From Chloroflexota bacterium (GTDB lineage: Bacteria > Chloroflexota > Ktedonobacteria > Ktedonobacterales > Ktedonobacteraceae), in NCBI GenBank assembly GCA_902810755.1, contig CADDYT010000005.1, forward strand, positions 50,319 to 114,318: DNA of 64,000 nucleotides, in the 5' to 3' direction. Made by a program: the position numbers and the translations under genes. Positions 34,736 through 43,266 of the stretch are shown one piece after another. The first letter of the stretch is position 1. Each line of letters opens with the position of its first letter. The notes under the pieces are model-generated. The model made no database searches and had not been told where the DNA came from. It was given only the letters and a program-made list of their open reading frames with translations.

Positions 34736-35593
34736 ATGAGTGCTGACACAAAAACGCTAACGCTCGGCTCAGCCACCGTCACCATCTTCAACATTGGAGA
34801 CTTAACCATCACCCTCTCAGAAATCATGAACGTGCCGGAGAGCGAGTGGCGACCGCGCTACAGCAATATTCTTGGCAGGCCGCGAGTCTTTCCCAGCCAG
34901 TGCATCCACATCGCCTTGCCCGGCGCATCTGTGCTGGTCGATGCCAACAACTACGCGCTTTCCGCCCCGCCCGGCTATCCCTACGCCATGCCAGAAGGCT
35001 ACCAGCCACCACCCGACCTGCTCAGTCAGCTGCACCAACAGGGAATCCAGCCCGCAGATATCACCCACCTCGTCATTACCCACGCCCACTACGACCATTA
35101 CTCCGGGGTCACCATAGAGCAACACGGCTCGTTCGTGCCGGCCTTCCCCAACGCTCGCTGCTACCTCGGCAAGGCAGACTGGGAATACCCGGAGACGCAG
35201 GAAGCCCTGCGCGACCCCGGTTCAGCCGACAGTCTCACCTTCGGCGTCCTGTACAACGCGGGCCTGCTCGAACTGGTCGAGGGCGAGCGCGAACTGACAC
35301 CGGGAGTGAAGATCATTCCCTCCCCCGGCGAATCGCCCGGCCACCAGATCGTTCGCGTCACATCCGAGGGCCAGACTCTCTACTGCCTGGGCGACCTCTT
35401 TCACGACCCCATCGAAGTCGAACACCCTACCTGGATGTCCCAATGGGACGACCCCGCCACCAACATCGCCAGCCGCTTAGCCCTTATGGACGCGGCTCTG
35501 ACAGAAAACGCGCTGCTCGTCGCCGCGCACATTCCGAGCGTTGGCAGGCTGAAACGGACGGAGTTGGACATGAGGTGGGTGGATGTTTGTTGA
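34736..35593 (+). CDS. MBL-fold metallo-hydrolase
   Basis: A metallo-beta-lactamase-fold hydrolase of 285 residues with the dinuclear metal motif ITHAHYDH (His116, His118, Asp120, His121), a later metal His in SPGHQ-like context (SPGESPGHQI) and Asp in LGDLFHDP. Relatives include lactonases and arylsulfatase-like enzymes; the substrate is not evident. There is no signal peptide. A CGAGGA site lies before the ATG. Its stop codon is inside a 13-bp hairpin shared with the convergent nitroreductase gene. Confidence 0.88.
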   Translation: MSADTKTLTLGSATVTIFNIGDLTITLSEIMNVPESEWRPRYSNILGRPRVFPSQCIHIALPGASVLVDANNYALSAPPGYPYAMPEGYQPPPDLLSQLHQQGIQPADITHLVITHAHYDHYSGVTIEQHGSFVPAFPNARCYLGKADWEYPETQEALRDPGSADSLTFGVLYNAGLLELVEGERELTPGVKIIPSPGESPGHQIVRVTSEGQTLYCLGDLFHDPIEVEHPTWMSQWDDPATNIASRLALMDAALTENALLVAAHIPSVGRLKRTELDMRWVDVC

Positions 35594-35628
35594 TCGCTGG
35601 TGAAAGCCTGAACCATCACCAGCGATCA
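35591..35628. terminator. Shared hairpin covering both stop codons of a convergent pair
   Basis: Perfect 13-bp arms, tgatcgctggtga (35591-35603) and its complement (35616-35628), with a 12-nt loop. The TGA of the MBL gene and the TGA of the minus-strand nitroreductase gene are the outer and inner ends of these arms. There is no strong T tract on either side. Confidence 0.65.
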
Positions 35629-36266
35629 AAGTGCAAAATCGCATCCAGCGGCTTGCGCGGCGCCGGTTTGAAGTCGGTTCCCAGGGTGTAGGCGACGGGG
35701 ATGAGGGCGGCCTGCGTGACCTGTTCGTAGGGAATGCCGAGGACTTCGGCTGCCTCTTGCTCGTAGAAGAGGTGGATAGTTGTCCACGCGGTTCCCAGGC
35801 CGCGCTCGCGCGCCGCCAGCATGAAGCTCCAGACGGCGGGCAGGATTGACCCCCAGAACCCGGCCTGCTCGCGGGATGACTTTCCATCGACGCGGCCCAT
35901 CATGCAGGGGACGAGCAGGACAGGAGCATCTTGCATGTGATCGGCCAGATAATCTGAAGATTCTCTTACTTTTATAAGCGTCGCGACCTGTTCGGGAGTA
36001 AGCAAACTTGCATCATATCTTGCTGTTTGCTGGCGGTATAACTGGTAGCCTTTGTGGTAAATCGCGCCCAGCTTCTGGCGCTGCTGCGCGTCGGTGACGA
36101 TGATGAATTGCCAGCCCTGCCGGTTGCCGCCGGTCGGGGCCTGCACCGCCAGTTCCAGGCATTCGCGAATCACTTCCGGTTCCACCGGGCGCGAGAAATC
36201 CAGGCGCTTGCGCACCGAGCGCGTGGTTGCCAGCAATTCGTCGGGCGTGAGATTGAGATGTGCCAC
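35616..36266 (-). CDS. Nitroreductase family protein
   Basis: A FMN-dependent NAD(P)H oxidoreductase of 216 residues. The FMN-binding N-terminal pattern is TTRSVRKRLDFSRPV; the middle has APTGGNRQGWQFIIV, and the C-terminal part has ERGLGTAWTTIHLFYEQEA. Family members reduce nitroaromatics, quinones or flavins as dimers. I place the start at the GTG at 36266, preceded by AAAGGAG with 9-nt spacing; a TTG at 36296 is in frame but lacks such a site. It is convergent with the MBL hydrolase. Confidence 0.9.
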   Translation of the reverse strand: MAHLNLTPDELLATTRSVRKRLDFSRPVEPEVIRECLELAVQAPTGGNRQGWQFIIVTDAQQRQKLGAIYHKGYQLYRQQTARYDASLLTPEQVATLIKVRESSDYLADHMQDAPVLLVPCMMGRVDGKSSREQAGFWGSILPAVWSFMLAARERGLGTAWTTIHLFYEQEAAEVLGIPYEQVTQAALIPVAYTLGTDFKPAPRKPLDAILHFDRW

Positions 36267-36525
36267 TTTCTTAAACTCCTTTGCGAGATTATTCAATCAG
36301 ACTGGTGATGATAGAGTACGTTCGCCCACACATTGCGCGGTATCAATAGTATACCCCCATTGAGCGGAAAGCTATTTCATGGCAGCACTGATAGCATAGC
36401 AGCACCATCTTACCGCTTAGCAGGTGATACAATAGAACTGTTTTTCTTTTACGCACAGGCGTTGGATGGAAGATAAGCTGACGCTAGCAGCAGGTAGATA
36501 ATGAACACTGGCAGGAGGAAGAGCT

Positions 36526-37641
36526 ATGCGCGCACGCGAACTGGGTATCATGATAGGGAGGCTGGAAACGGGACTCCATGATGCCATCACCGACGTGCCG
36601 GGAGTGCGCGTTGGTTTTGCTACGCTCAGCGACGAGGCAGGAGTGGGTCGCGGCCCTATTCATACCGGCGTTACAGTGATTCTGCCGCACGAGGGGAATA
36701 TCTGGAAGGAGCCGTTGTTCGCGGGCTGCCACAGCCTCAACGGGAACGGCGAGATGACCGGTCTGGAATGGGTGAGGGAATCAGGTATGCTGATGTCGCC
36801 CATTGCCATTACCAACACGCACAGCGTCGGCGTGGTACGCGACGCGCTGGTGAGCGATGCCATCGCGCATCACAGCGCCGAGGATATTTTCTGGGCCTTG
36901 CCGGTGGTGGCTGAGACATATGATGGCCTGCTCAACGATATCAACGGGCTGCATGTCAGACCTGAGCATGTCGCGCAGGCGATAGAAAACGCGGCGAGCG
37001 GGCCAGTGGCCGAGGGCAATGTTGGCGGGGGAACGGGCATGATCTGCCACGATTTCAAGGGTGGCACCGGCACGGCTTCGCGCGTGGTGCCTGCGGCCTC
37101 CGGCGGCTATACGGTGGGCGTGCTGGTGCAGGCCAATCACGGGCGGCGCGAACGCCTGCAGATCAACGGCGTGCCGGTAGGCGAGGCTATCCCACATGCG
37201 GAAGTGCCGGTTCCAGAGCCGCCGTTGCCCGGCCAGCGCGGTACAGGTTCGATCATCGCCGTTGTGGCGACGAACGCGCCGCTGATCCCTACACAGTGTG
37301 CGCGACTGGCGCAGCGTGTGAGCCTCGGTATTGCGCGCACCGGCGGCGTAGGCGAACATACAAGCGGCGATATCTTTATTGCTTTCTCGACCGCCAATCG
37401 CGGACTACCGGCCAGCGAGTACGGCGATGTAGAGCCGCTGACCGTGCCGCTGACCATGCTCTCCAACAGCTACATCACCGACCTGTTCGACGCTGTGGTG
37501 GAGGCAACGGAGGAGGCGATTGTCAACGCGCTGCTGGCCGGTCAGACGATGAGCGGCAACTATGGAGTGACGGCGTATGGCCTGGAACCTGAGCGACTGG
37601 TAGAAGTGATGAGGAGATATGGACGGATTTCGAGAGAGTAA
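36526..37641 (+). CDS. P1 family peptidase (DmpA-type aminopeptidase)
   Basis: An N-terminal-nucleophile hydrolase of 371 residues, family S58 (L-aminopeptidase D-Ala-esterase/amidase). The N-terminal block ITDVPGVRVGFATL and VAEGNVGGGTGMICHDFKGG are typical. Self-cleavage should occur before Ser242 in GTGSIIAVVATNAPL, which then becomes the catalytic N-terminus. There is no signal peptide. GGAGGAAG precedes the ATG. It cleaves N-terminal residues from peptides, possibly including D-amino acids. It stands alone, followed by an aminotransferase 160 bp downstream. Confidence 0.93.
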   Translation: MRARELGIMIGRLETGLHDAITDVPGVRVGFATLSDEAGVGRGPIHTGVTVILPHEGNIWKEPLFAGCHSLNGNGEMTGLEWVRESGMLMSPIAITNTHSVGVVRDALVSDAIAHHSAEDIFWALPVVAETYDGLLNDINGLHVRPEHVAQAIENAASGPVAEGNVGGGTGMICHDFKGGTGTASRVVPAASGGYTVGVLVQANHGRRERLQINGVPVGEAIPHAEVPVPEPPLPGQRGTGSIIAVVATNAPLIPTQCARLAQRVSLGIARTGGVGEHTSGDIFIAFSTANRGLPASEYGDVEPLTVPLTMLSNSYITDLFDAVVEATEEAIVNALLAGQTMSGNYGVTAYGLEPERLVEVMRRYGRISRE

Positions 37642-37801
37642 TCTATGTTTCGTTTGTCTCTGCCTGATAAACGCAATGCACAGGTTCGTCGCTGCGAAAA
37701 ACTTGCACATCGCGTTCATTCTGGGCTAAAGTGGCAGTGAGAACTGCTTCTCATCCGAATATTTATGCAACGACGAAATACGAAAGTGATGGAGTACGCC
37801 G

Positions 37802-38986
37802 ATGCCTACTGCTGCTTCCCGTGTCGCTCCCTTTGGCACGACGGTTTTTACGGAGATCAACCTGCTGGCGCAGCAATATAACGCACTGAATCTGGGACAG
37901 GGCAAGCCCGATTTTGATGCGCCGCCGGATATCGTGCAGCATCTTGTGCAGGCTGCGCAGGCCGGCCAGTATAACCAGTACGCGCCGGGGCCAGGCACGG
38001 CCTCGCTGCGGCAAGCGGTGGCCGACCACGCCGGGCGCTTCTATGACATGGATATCGACCCGGCCAGGGGCGTGCTGGTCACGTCGGGAGCGACCGAGGG
38101 CATTTTTGCTTCCGTACTGGGACTGGTCGATGCGGGCGACGAGGTGATTGTGATTGAGCCATTTTACGACTCGTATGTCCCTAACATCCTGATGGCAAAC
38201 GCGGCGCCGGTCTGCGTGCCGCTGCACCCGCCCGCCTGGACGTTTGACTTCGACGAACTGCGCGCCGCCTTCAGCAAGAAAACGCGAGCCTTGATCTTGA
38301 ACACGCCGCAGAATCCAAGCGGGCGCGTCTTCACCCGCGAGGAACTGACGCGCATCGCCGAACTGTGCATCGAACACGATGTGACGGTCATCGCCGATGA
38401 GGTATACGAACACCTGCTTTTCGATAGCGCGCAACATATCCCCATCGCCACGCTGCCCGGCATGTTCGAGCGCACAGTAACGGTGAGCAGCGCGGGCAAA
38501 CTGTTCAGCGCAACCGGCTGGAAAATCGGCTGGGTCTGCGGGCCGCCAGAGCTGATCGACGGCGTAGGGCGCGCCCACCAGTTCATCACCTTCGCCGTCC
38601 ACCATCCCTCGCAGGAAGCCGTCGCCTACGCGCTCAACCTGCCCGATACCTACTATGAGCTGTTCAAGGAGATGTATGCGACGAAGCGGCAGTTGATGAT
38701 GGACGCGCTCAATAGCGGCGGCCTGAAGTACCACGCGCCGGAAGGCACGTACTTCATCATGGCCGATTACTCACACCTGTTCGCGGGAACGCCGCTGGAG
38801 TTCACCCGCTACCTGACGCGCGAGATCGGCGTGGCCTGCATCCCGCCGGAGTCGTTCTACAGCCAGCAACACGCGCATATCGGCAACGGCTACGTGCGCT
38901 TCGCCTTCTGCAAAAGCGACGAACTCCTGGGGCAGGTACAGCAGCGACTGGCAAAGTTGCAACAGATAGTGCGAGAAAGGAAATGA
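37802..38986 (+). CDS. PLP-dependent aminotransferase, class I/II
   Basis: A fold-type I aminotransferase of 394 residues. The PLP-binding Lys is 233 in SSAGKLFSATGWKIGW, and an NPSGRVFTREE motif (Asn contacting PLP) precedes it. The GQGKPDFDAPPDI N-terminus and PEGTYFIMADYSHLF fit the methionine/kynurenine aminotransferase group. The substrate cannot be assigned. GGAG lies 7 nt before the ATG. A dense cluster of GC-rich repeats begins directly after its stop. Confidence 0.92.
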   Translation: MPTAASRVAPFGTTVFTEINLLAQQYNALNLGQGKPDFDAPPDIVQHLVQAAQAGQYNQYAPGPGTASLRQAVADHAGRFYDMDIDPARGVLVTSGATEGIFASVLGLVDAGDEVIVIEPFYDSYVPNILMANAAPVCVPLHPPAWTFDFDELRAAFSKKTRALILNTPQNPSGRVFTREELTRIAELCIEHDVTVIADEVYEHLLFDSAQHIPIATLPGMFERTVTVSSAGKLFSATGWKIGWVCGPPELIDGVGRAHQFITFAVHHPSQEAVAYALNLPDTYYELFKEMYATKRQLMMDALNSGGLKYHAPEGTYFIMADYSHLFAGTPLEFTRYLTREIGVACIPPESFYSQQHAHIGNGYVRFAFCKSDELLGQVQQRLAKLQQIVRERK

Positions 38987-38999
38987 TTACCCCCATAAC

Positions 39000-39440
39000 C
39001 GCAGTGCCGAGGTATCACAGGCCAGCCGCAAGGGCCACCCACAGAAGCGGTAACGGAAGCCCGTGCCAGCGCGACGCAGGCCACCCGCAAGGGGTGGCCC
39101 TCCTCTAGACGGGCGGCTCGTGCCCCCTGGGGAGCCGTCGTCTAGAGACCGCCGCAGGCCAGCCGCCAGGGGTGGCCCTCCTCTAGACGCGGCGTTCGTG
39201 CCGCCTGGGGAGCCATCGTCTATAGTAGGGCCACCCCTGGCGGCTGGCCTGCCTGGCCTTCGCACGGCCTGAAGTGAACGCCTCTGGGGCCACCCCTGGC
39301 GGCTGGCCTGCCTGGCCTTCGCACGGCCTGAAGTGAACGCCTCTGGGGGTGGCCCTACTATACACGAGAGTTCCGTGACGCTTGTGGAGCGGTCGTCTAT
39401 AGTAGGGCCATCCCTTGCGGCTGGCCTGCGGGGCAGCCTG
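39000..39440. repeat. Cluster of GC-rich family B repeats
   Basis: A 440-bp non-coding block made of related units. Two adjacent 78-bp-period copies start at 39076 and 39154; both carry aggggtggccctcctctag or close variants and cctggggagcc. Inverted versions (gtctatagtagggccaccc) follow at 39217 and 39394. The units can pair into large hairpins. Related sequence occurs at 20.0 kb and 63.9 kb. Confidence 0.8.
39228..39345 (+). repeat. Exact 59-bp tandem repeat within the family B cluster
   Basis: Two identical 59-bp units (39228-39286 and 39287-39345), each with gggccacccctggcggctgg at its start and cacggcctgaagtgaacgcc near its end. A near-identical inverted copy is at 63.95-64.0 kb. Confidence 0.9.
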
Positions 39441-39449
39441 CGCACAGGT

Positions 39450-39791
39450 CTATACATTGACGGAGACCTGCTCCACGTCTACCTCGCCCAGCAGTTCAGC
39501 GAGGGGGCAGCTTACGGCTCCTTCCAGCTTCAATTCGATGAAGTCCTGCTCGCAGATGCGAAACGGGGGCGTCATGAGCGTGTAACGGGCGCGAATGAAG
39601 AGGAGATTGCCCTGCGTCCCATGTCTGGAAGAGGGGATCAGACTGACTTCATCGATCAGGATTTCTTCGAAAAATTCAAGCAGGATATGGCTCACCAGGT
39701 GTTCGATCGCCACTTCCGACCGGTCGACTTCTTCAAGGGTCACTTCCATGCTCTTTTCGGCACAGCGCAGACAGATTTGTACGATACGCAT
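39450..39791 (-). CDS. Small conserved hypothetical protein
   Basis: A 113-residue acidic soluble protein starting MRIVQICLRCAEKSMEVTLE. Cys7 and Cys10 form one CxxC; a lone Cys lies later in FRICEQDF. There is no membrane segment and no family that I recognise. AAAGGA lies 6 nt before the ATG at 39791; the frame is open a little further upstream. It lies between the repeat cluster and the two-component regulator. The protein-like composition and good start support a real gene. Confidence 0.6.
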   Translation of the reverse strand: MRIVQICLRCAEKSMEVTLEEVDRSEVAIEHLVSHILLEFFEEILIDEVSLIPSSRHGTQGNLLFIRARYTLMTPPFRICEQDFIELKLEGAVSCPLAELLGEVDVEQVSVNV

Positions 39792-39960
39792 AGCTGGTCC
39801 TTTCACCGGTTGTCTTGCTGATTTCCACACTTTTAGTTCCCACCGGCCACCCTTCCACAGTACAGCAAAAGCTTAACCGGGAAAGCCGGACAGAAAAATC
39901 CCGGAGAGAGGACACATGGTGGACAGATATGGGACATTTTGAGACAGTTTGATACCCGTC

Positions 39961-40653
39961 TCACTTGACCATATAGTAGCCGGTGCCTGGCTCGGTAAGG
40001 ATGTGGACGGGGCGGGAAGGGTCGGCTTCCAGTTTGCGGCGCAGGCGACCGATGTAGACGCGCAAATATTCGGACTCGCTGTGATATTCGCTGCCCCAGA
40101 CGCGCCGGAGCAAAGCTTCGTGGGTAAAGACTTTGCCGGGGTGCAAAGCCAGTTCTTGCAGCAGGCTAAATTCGGTGGGCGAGAGCTTGACGAGATCGCC
40201 GTCGCGCCAGACGCGGCGCTGCTCAAAATCGATTTCCAGATTGCCGAAACGCTGCACGCCCGCCGAAATGGGCGTATCCGTCCAGTGGCTGCGGCGCAAA
40301 ACGGCCTTGATGCGCGCCAGCAACTCGCCAACGCCGAAAGGTTTGGTCAGGTAATCATCGGCTCCCTGATCGAGGGCTGCGATTTTATCGGCCTCTTCGC
40401 CCAGCGCGGTAAGGACGATGATGGGGACGGTGCTGCTCTGGCGAATACGGCGGCAAACTTCCAGCCCATCCATCCTGGGCATCATAATATCGAGAATGAT
40501 GAGCGTAAAATTACCCTGGTCAAAGAGGGCCAGCGCCTCCAGCCCGTTGCTGGCAATCGATACTTTGTAGCCACGCAATTCCAGATTGTGACGGATGAAA
40601 TCCTGAATGCTCGGTTCGTCATCTACGACTAAAATGTGCTTTTCCTGCGGCAT
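39961..40653 (-). CDS. OmpR/PhoB-family response regulator
   Basis: A two-component output protein of 230 residues. The receiver domain has the acidic pair in VVDDEPS, phospho-acceptor Asp55 (LIILDIMMPRMDG) and the conserved Lys in YLTKPF. The C-terminal winged helix (residues about 130-228) reads FSLLQELALHPGKVFTHEAL, then VYIGRLRRKLE, as in KdpE and PhoB. It begins 34 nt after the histidine kinase stop and is almost certainly that kinase's partner. Target genes are not evident. Confidence 0.95.
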   Translation of the reverse strand: MPQEKHILVVDDEPSIQDFIRHNLELRGYKVSIASNGLEALALFDQGNFTLIILDIMMPRMDGLEVCRRIRQSSTVPIIVLTALGEEADKIAALDQGADDYLTKPFGVGELLARIKAVLRRSHWTDTPISAGVQRFGNLEIDFEQRRVWRDGDLVKLSPTEFSLLQELALHPGKVFTHEALLRRVWGSEYHSESEYLRVYIGRLRRKLEADPSRPVHILTEPGTGYYMVK

Positions 40654-40686
40654 AGGGCAACTTCCCTCTCTACATTTACAAAGCTT

Positions 40687-42975
40687 CTATAAAGCTTCGT
40701 GTAATTTCAATGTGCCTCGCGCTTCGCCCGGCCTGTGCAGCACTCTGGGCGGCAGCCAGATATGGAAGACTGCGCCGCCATCCGCGCGATTCTCGGCCCA
40801 GATACGACCACCGTGCGCCTCGATGAAGCCGCGACAGATCGCCAGCCCCAGGCCAACGCCGCTGCTGCTGCGCTCTCTGCCGCTATCGACCTGGTAGAAA
40901 CGCTCAAAGATGCGCTCGGTCAGATGAGGCGGCAGGCCGGGGCCGTTGTCGGCGATGTCGAGGTAGAGGCCGCGTTCGGCGCTCTCCTGCTCGCAGCGTG
41001 CGGAAATCTCGATGAGCGCATTGGCCCCGGCATAGCGGCGGGCGTTTTCCAGCAAATTGCGGAAGACCATCTCCATACGCTTGCGGTCAACATACAGCAA
41101 CGGAAGATCGTCAGGCAGGCTGCTATAGATGGTGCAGCAGTCGGCGACGGCCAGCGCCGGTTCCAGCAGCGTCTCAAGATGGTGCAGGGCCGGAAAGAGC
41201 TTGAGCGTTCCCGCCTCCAGTTGCGACATTTCCAGCAGGCTGGTGACGAGTTCGGCCATGCGATCATCTTCTTCAACGATGCGGCTCAGGAAATGTTTCT
41301 GCAACGCCTCGTCCAGTTCGATATCGGTCTCCAGCAGGCTCGTAGCATAGCCCTTGATAGCGGTCAGTGGGGTACGCAATTCATGGGAGATAATGGCCAG
41401 CAAATTCTTCTTGACCTGCTCGGCCTGATTTTCCCGCGTCACATCGTTGAACATTTTGCCGCGCCCGATGAGCTGGCCGGAGAGGTCGCGCACCTCAAAG
41501 AGACGCATATGAATATCGCGGCGCACGGGAATCCACTGTCCGGCGCGGTTATAGTAGCCGCGTACCTGAAATTCGACGACCTGCGGGCTGCCAGACTCCT
41601 CAGCGCGGCGCGTGGCCTCAAGATAAGCGTCCGGGTCGACGATCATCGCCAGCAGCTTCTCCATCAGATGGCTATCGTTAAAGGAATCGAAATCGAGCAG
41701 AATTTCCTGCGGCGGGATGCCGACGAACTGGGTGTAGTTGTGGTTGGCATAGATGATCTGCCCGTCGGGACGTTCCAGCAATACGCCCTCGTCGATGCTT
41801 CTCATGATGGCATCCAGCGTGTGCAGGCGCGCCTGGCTTCTTTCGTCGGTTTTGCGGAACAGCGAGTGGATTTCATCCTCCATGCGCGAGAAGGCGCTGA
41901 TGAGCTTGCCAATCTCGTCATTGCGCCCCCGTTCCCGCGCCAGCAACTTGCTCTCGGTCACTTTCTCTTCCTGGTCGGGCCGGATGAGCGTGGCGGCCTG
42001 GGCCAACCGCAGCAGGGGCGTGACCACCCAGCCATGCATAACAAACCAGAAGACGCTGGCCCCCACAATCAGCATGACCAGCGCAATGACCAGGCTGTGC
42101 TGGAAGCTGATGACGGCGGCGAAGGTGACATCGGCGGGACGCTGCACAGCCACCGCCCAGTTCGTCCCCTCAATCGGAATGTAGCTACGCAGCCAGTTGA
42201 TGGGAACGTAGCTGTAGAGCCAGTCACGGCCCTGATCGCGGGCGATCATGTTGCCGGATGAGCCGTCAAGCGCGTTCTTGAGACCGGGCAACGTCTTGAG
42301 CAGGTCGGTATCGGGCGAGACGCCCTCGGTATCGGCAACGGGCTTGCCATTGCCATCAACAACCCAGATACGCACCTCGCTGCTGTTCGTCAACTGCTGG
42401 CGCACGACCAGCAGGCGCGAGGTGAGTTGTTGCAACGAGAGATTCATAATCATAACGCCAACCGGCTTCCCATCAAGACCGACAATGCGCTCAGCAATTG
42501 AAACCACATAGGTATTCGTCACCAGGCTGATGCGATTGGAAGAGACCACCGGCGTATCGCCCTTGAGCGCGCTCTGGAAATAATCGTAGCCGCTGAAATC
42601 CTGACCGAGCGTTTTCCGATTAAGCGGGTAGTTGAGAATCATCTTCCCGGCAGTATCGCAGACGGCATAGAGGCTGACGTCCGGGTAGGAGAGTTTGGCG
42701 GTGGCGAAGATGGAGGTGAGCTGAGATAGATCGAGCCGACGGGCAGCTGCGCTCTGTGAAAGATAGCTGTCTTCCTCTGCTGCTGCCTGCACATTGCTTT
42801 CGACCTGCAACGCTATCGCCTGCGCCAGCCCCAGATCGGCCTGTTGCGCGCTCTGCTGCATGGTATCGCGCTGGAAAAGATACAGCTCTACGCTGCCCAG
42901 CAACAGGGGCAGCACGAAGAGGGCATAGAAGACCAGCAATTGCAGGGTAATGCGACGTTCCAGTATTTTCAGCAT
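40687..42975 (-). CDS. Membrane sensor histidine kinase (dCache-HAMP-PAS-HisKA)
   Basis: A 762-residue sensor. A first membrane segment at about 10-30 and a second at about 285-310 flank an extracellular dCache-type sensing domain. HAMP, then a PAS domain (ALIYANHNYTQF-like, IIYANHNYTQFVG), lead to the HisKA domain with phospho-acceptor His531 (IISHELRTPLTAIKG). The HATPase domain has the N box (NLLENARRYA), DNGPGLPPHL and GVGLGLAICRG. The ATG at 42975 is preferred; a TTG at 42996 is possible. The ligand is unknown; dCache domains commonly bind amino acids or small carboxylates. Confidence 0.93.
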   Translation of the reverse strand: MLKILERRITLQLLVFYALFVLPLLLGSVELYLFQRDTMQQSAQQADLGLAQAIALQVESNVQAAAEEDSYLSQSAAARRLDLSQLTSIFATAKLSYPDVSLYAVCDTAGKMILNYPLNRKTLGQDFSGYDYFQSALKGDTPVVSSNRISLVTNTYVVSIAERIVGLDGKPVGVMIMNLSLQQLTSRLLVVRQQLTNSSEVRIWVVDGNGKPVADTEGVSPDTDLLKTLPGLKNALDGSSGNMIARDQGRDWLYSYVPINWLRSYIPIEGTNWAVAVQRPADVTFAAVISFQHSLVIALVMLIVGASVFWFVMHGWVVTPLLRLAQAATLIRPDQEEKVTESKLLARERGRNDEIGKLISAFSRMEDEIHSLFRKTDERSQARLHTLDAIMRSIDEGVLLERPDGQIIYANHNYTQFVGIPPQEILLDFDSFNDSHLMEKLLAMIVDPDAYLEATRRAEESGSPQVVEFQVRGYYNRAGQWIPVRRDIHMRLFEVRDLSGQLIGRGKMFNDVTRENQAEQVKKNLLAIISHELRTPLTAIKGYATSLLETDIELDEALQKHFLSRIVEEDDRMAELVTSLLEMSQLEAGTLKLFPALHHLETLLEPALAVADCCTIYSSLPDDLPLLYVDRKRMEMVFRNLLENARRYAGANALIEISARCEQESAERGLYLDIADNGPGLPPHLTERIFERFYQVDSGRERSSSGVGLGLAICRGFIEAHGGRIWAENRADGGAVFHIWLPPRVLHRPGEARGTLKLHEAL

Positions 42976-43266
42976 GCCATTCCCATTCTCCCGCAAGGAA
43001 GCTATACGCTTTCGCCAGTTCTAGTATGCCTCATAGACCGGCATATTGCAATCCCTGCACAGGTTCAATACATGAGGCGGAAGCCGCAAGCACGTTATGG
43101 CATAACATGCTTGCCCCATGTACGGCATGCGCGAGCAAACAGAAAATATTTATACATTTATTTACGTTAGCGCCGAAGCCGTTTATATATTTTTTACAGA
43201 AGAGAGGCTATAATTATACTCAGGAATCATGCAAATGTCGGTTGCGAATGCCAGCAAGGAGGATCA

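Noticed and set aside
39000..39440. Repeat block considered as a CRISPR array
   Set aside because: The units are adjacent or inverted, 59 and 78 bp long, with no unique spacers of regular length and no cas genes.
40735..42261. Long plus-strand open frame opposite the histidine kinase
   Set aside because: It is antisense to a clear kinase gene with all domain motifs; composition reflects codon bias of the real gene.
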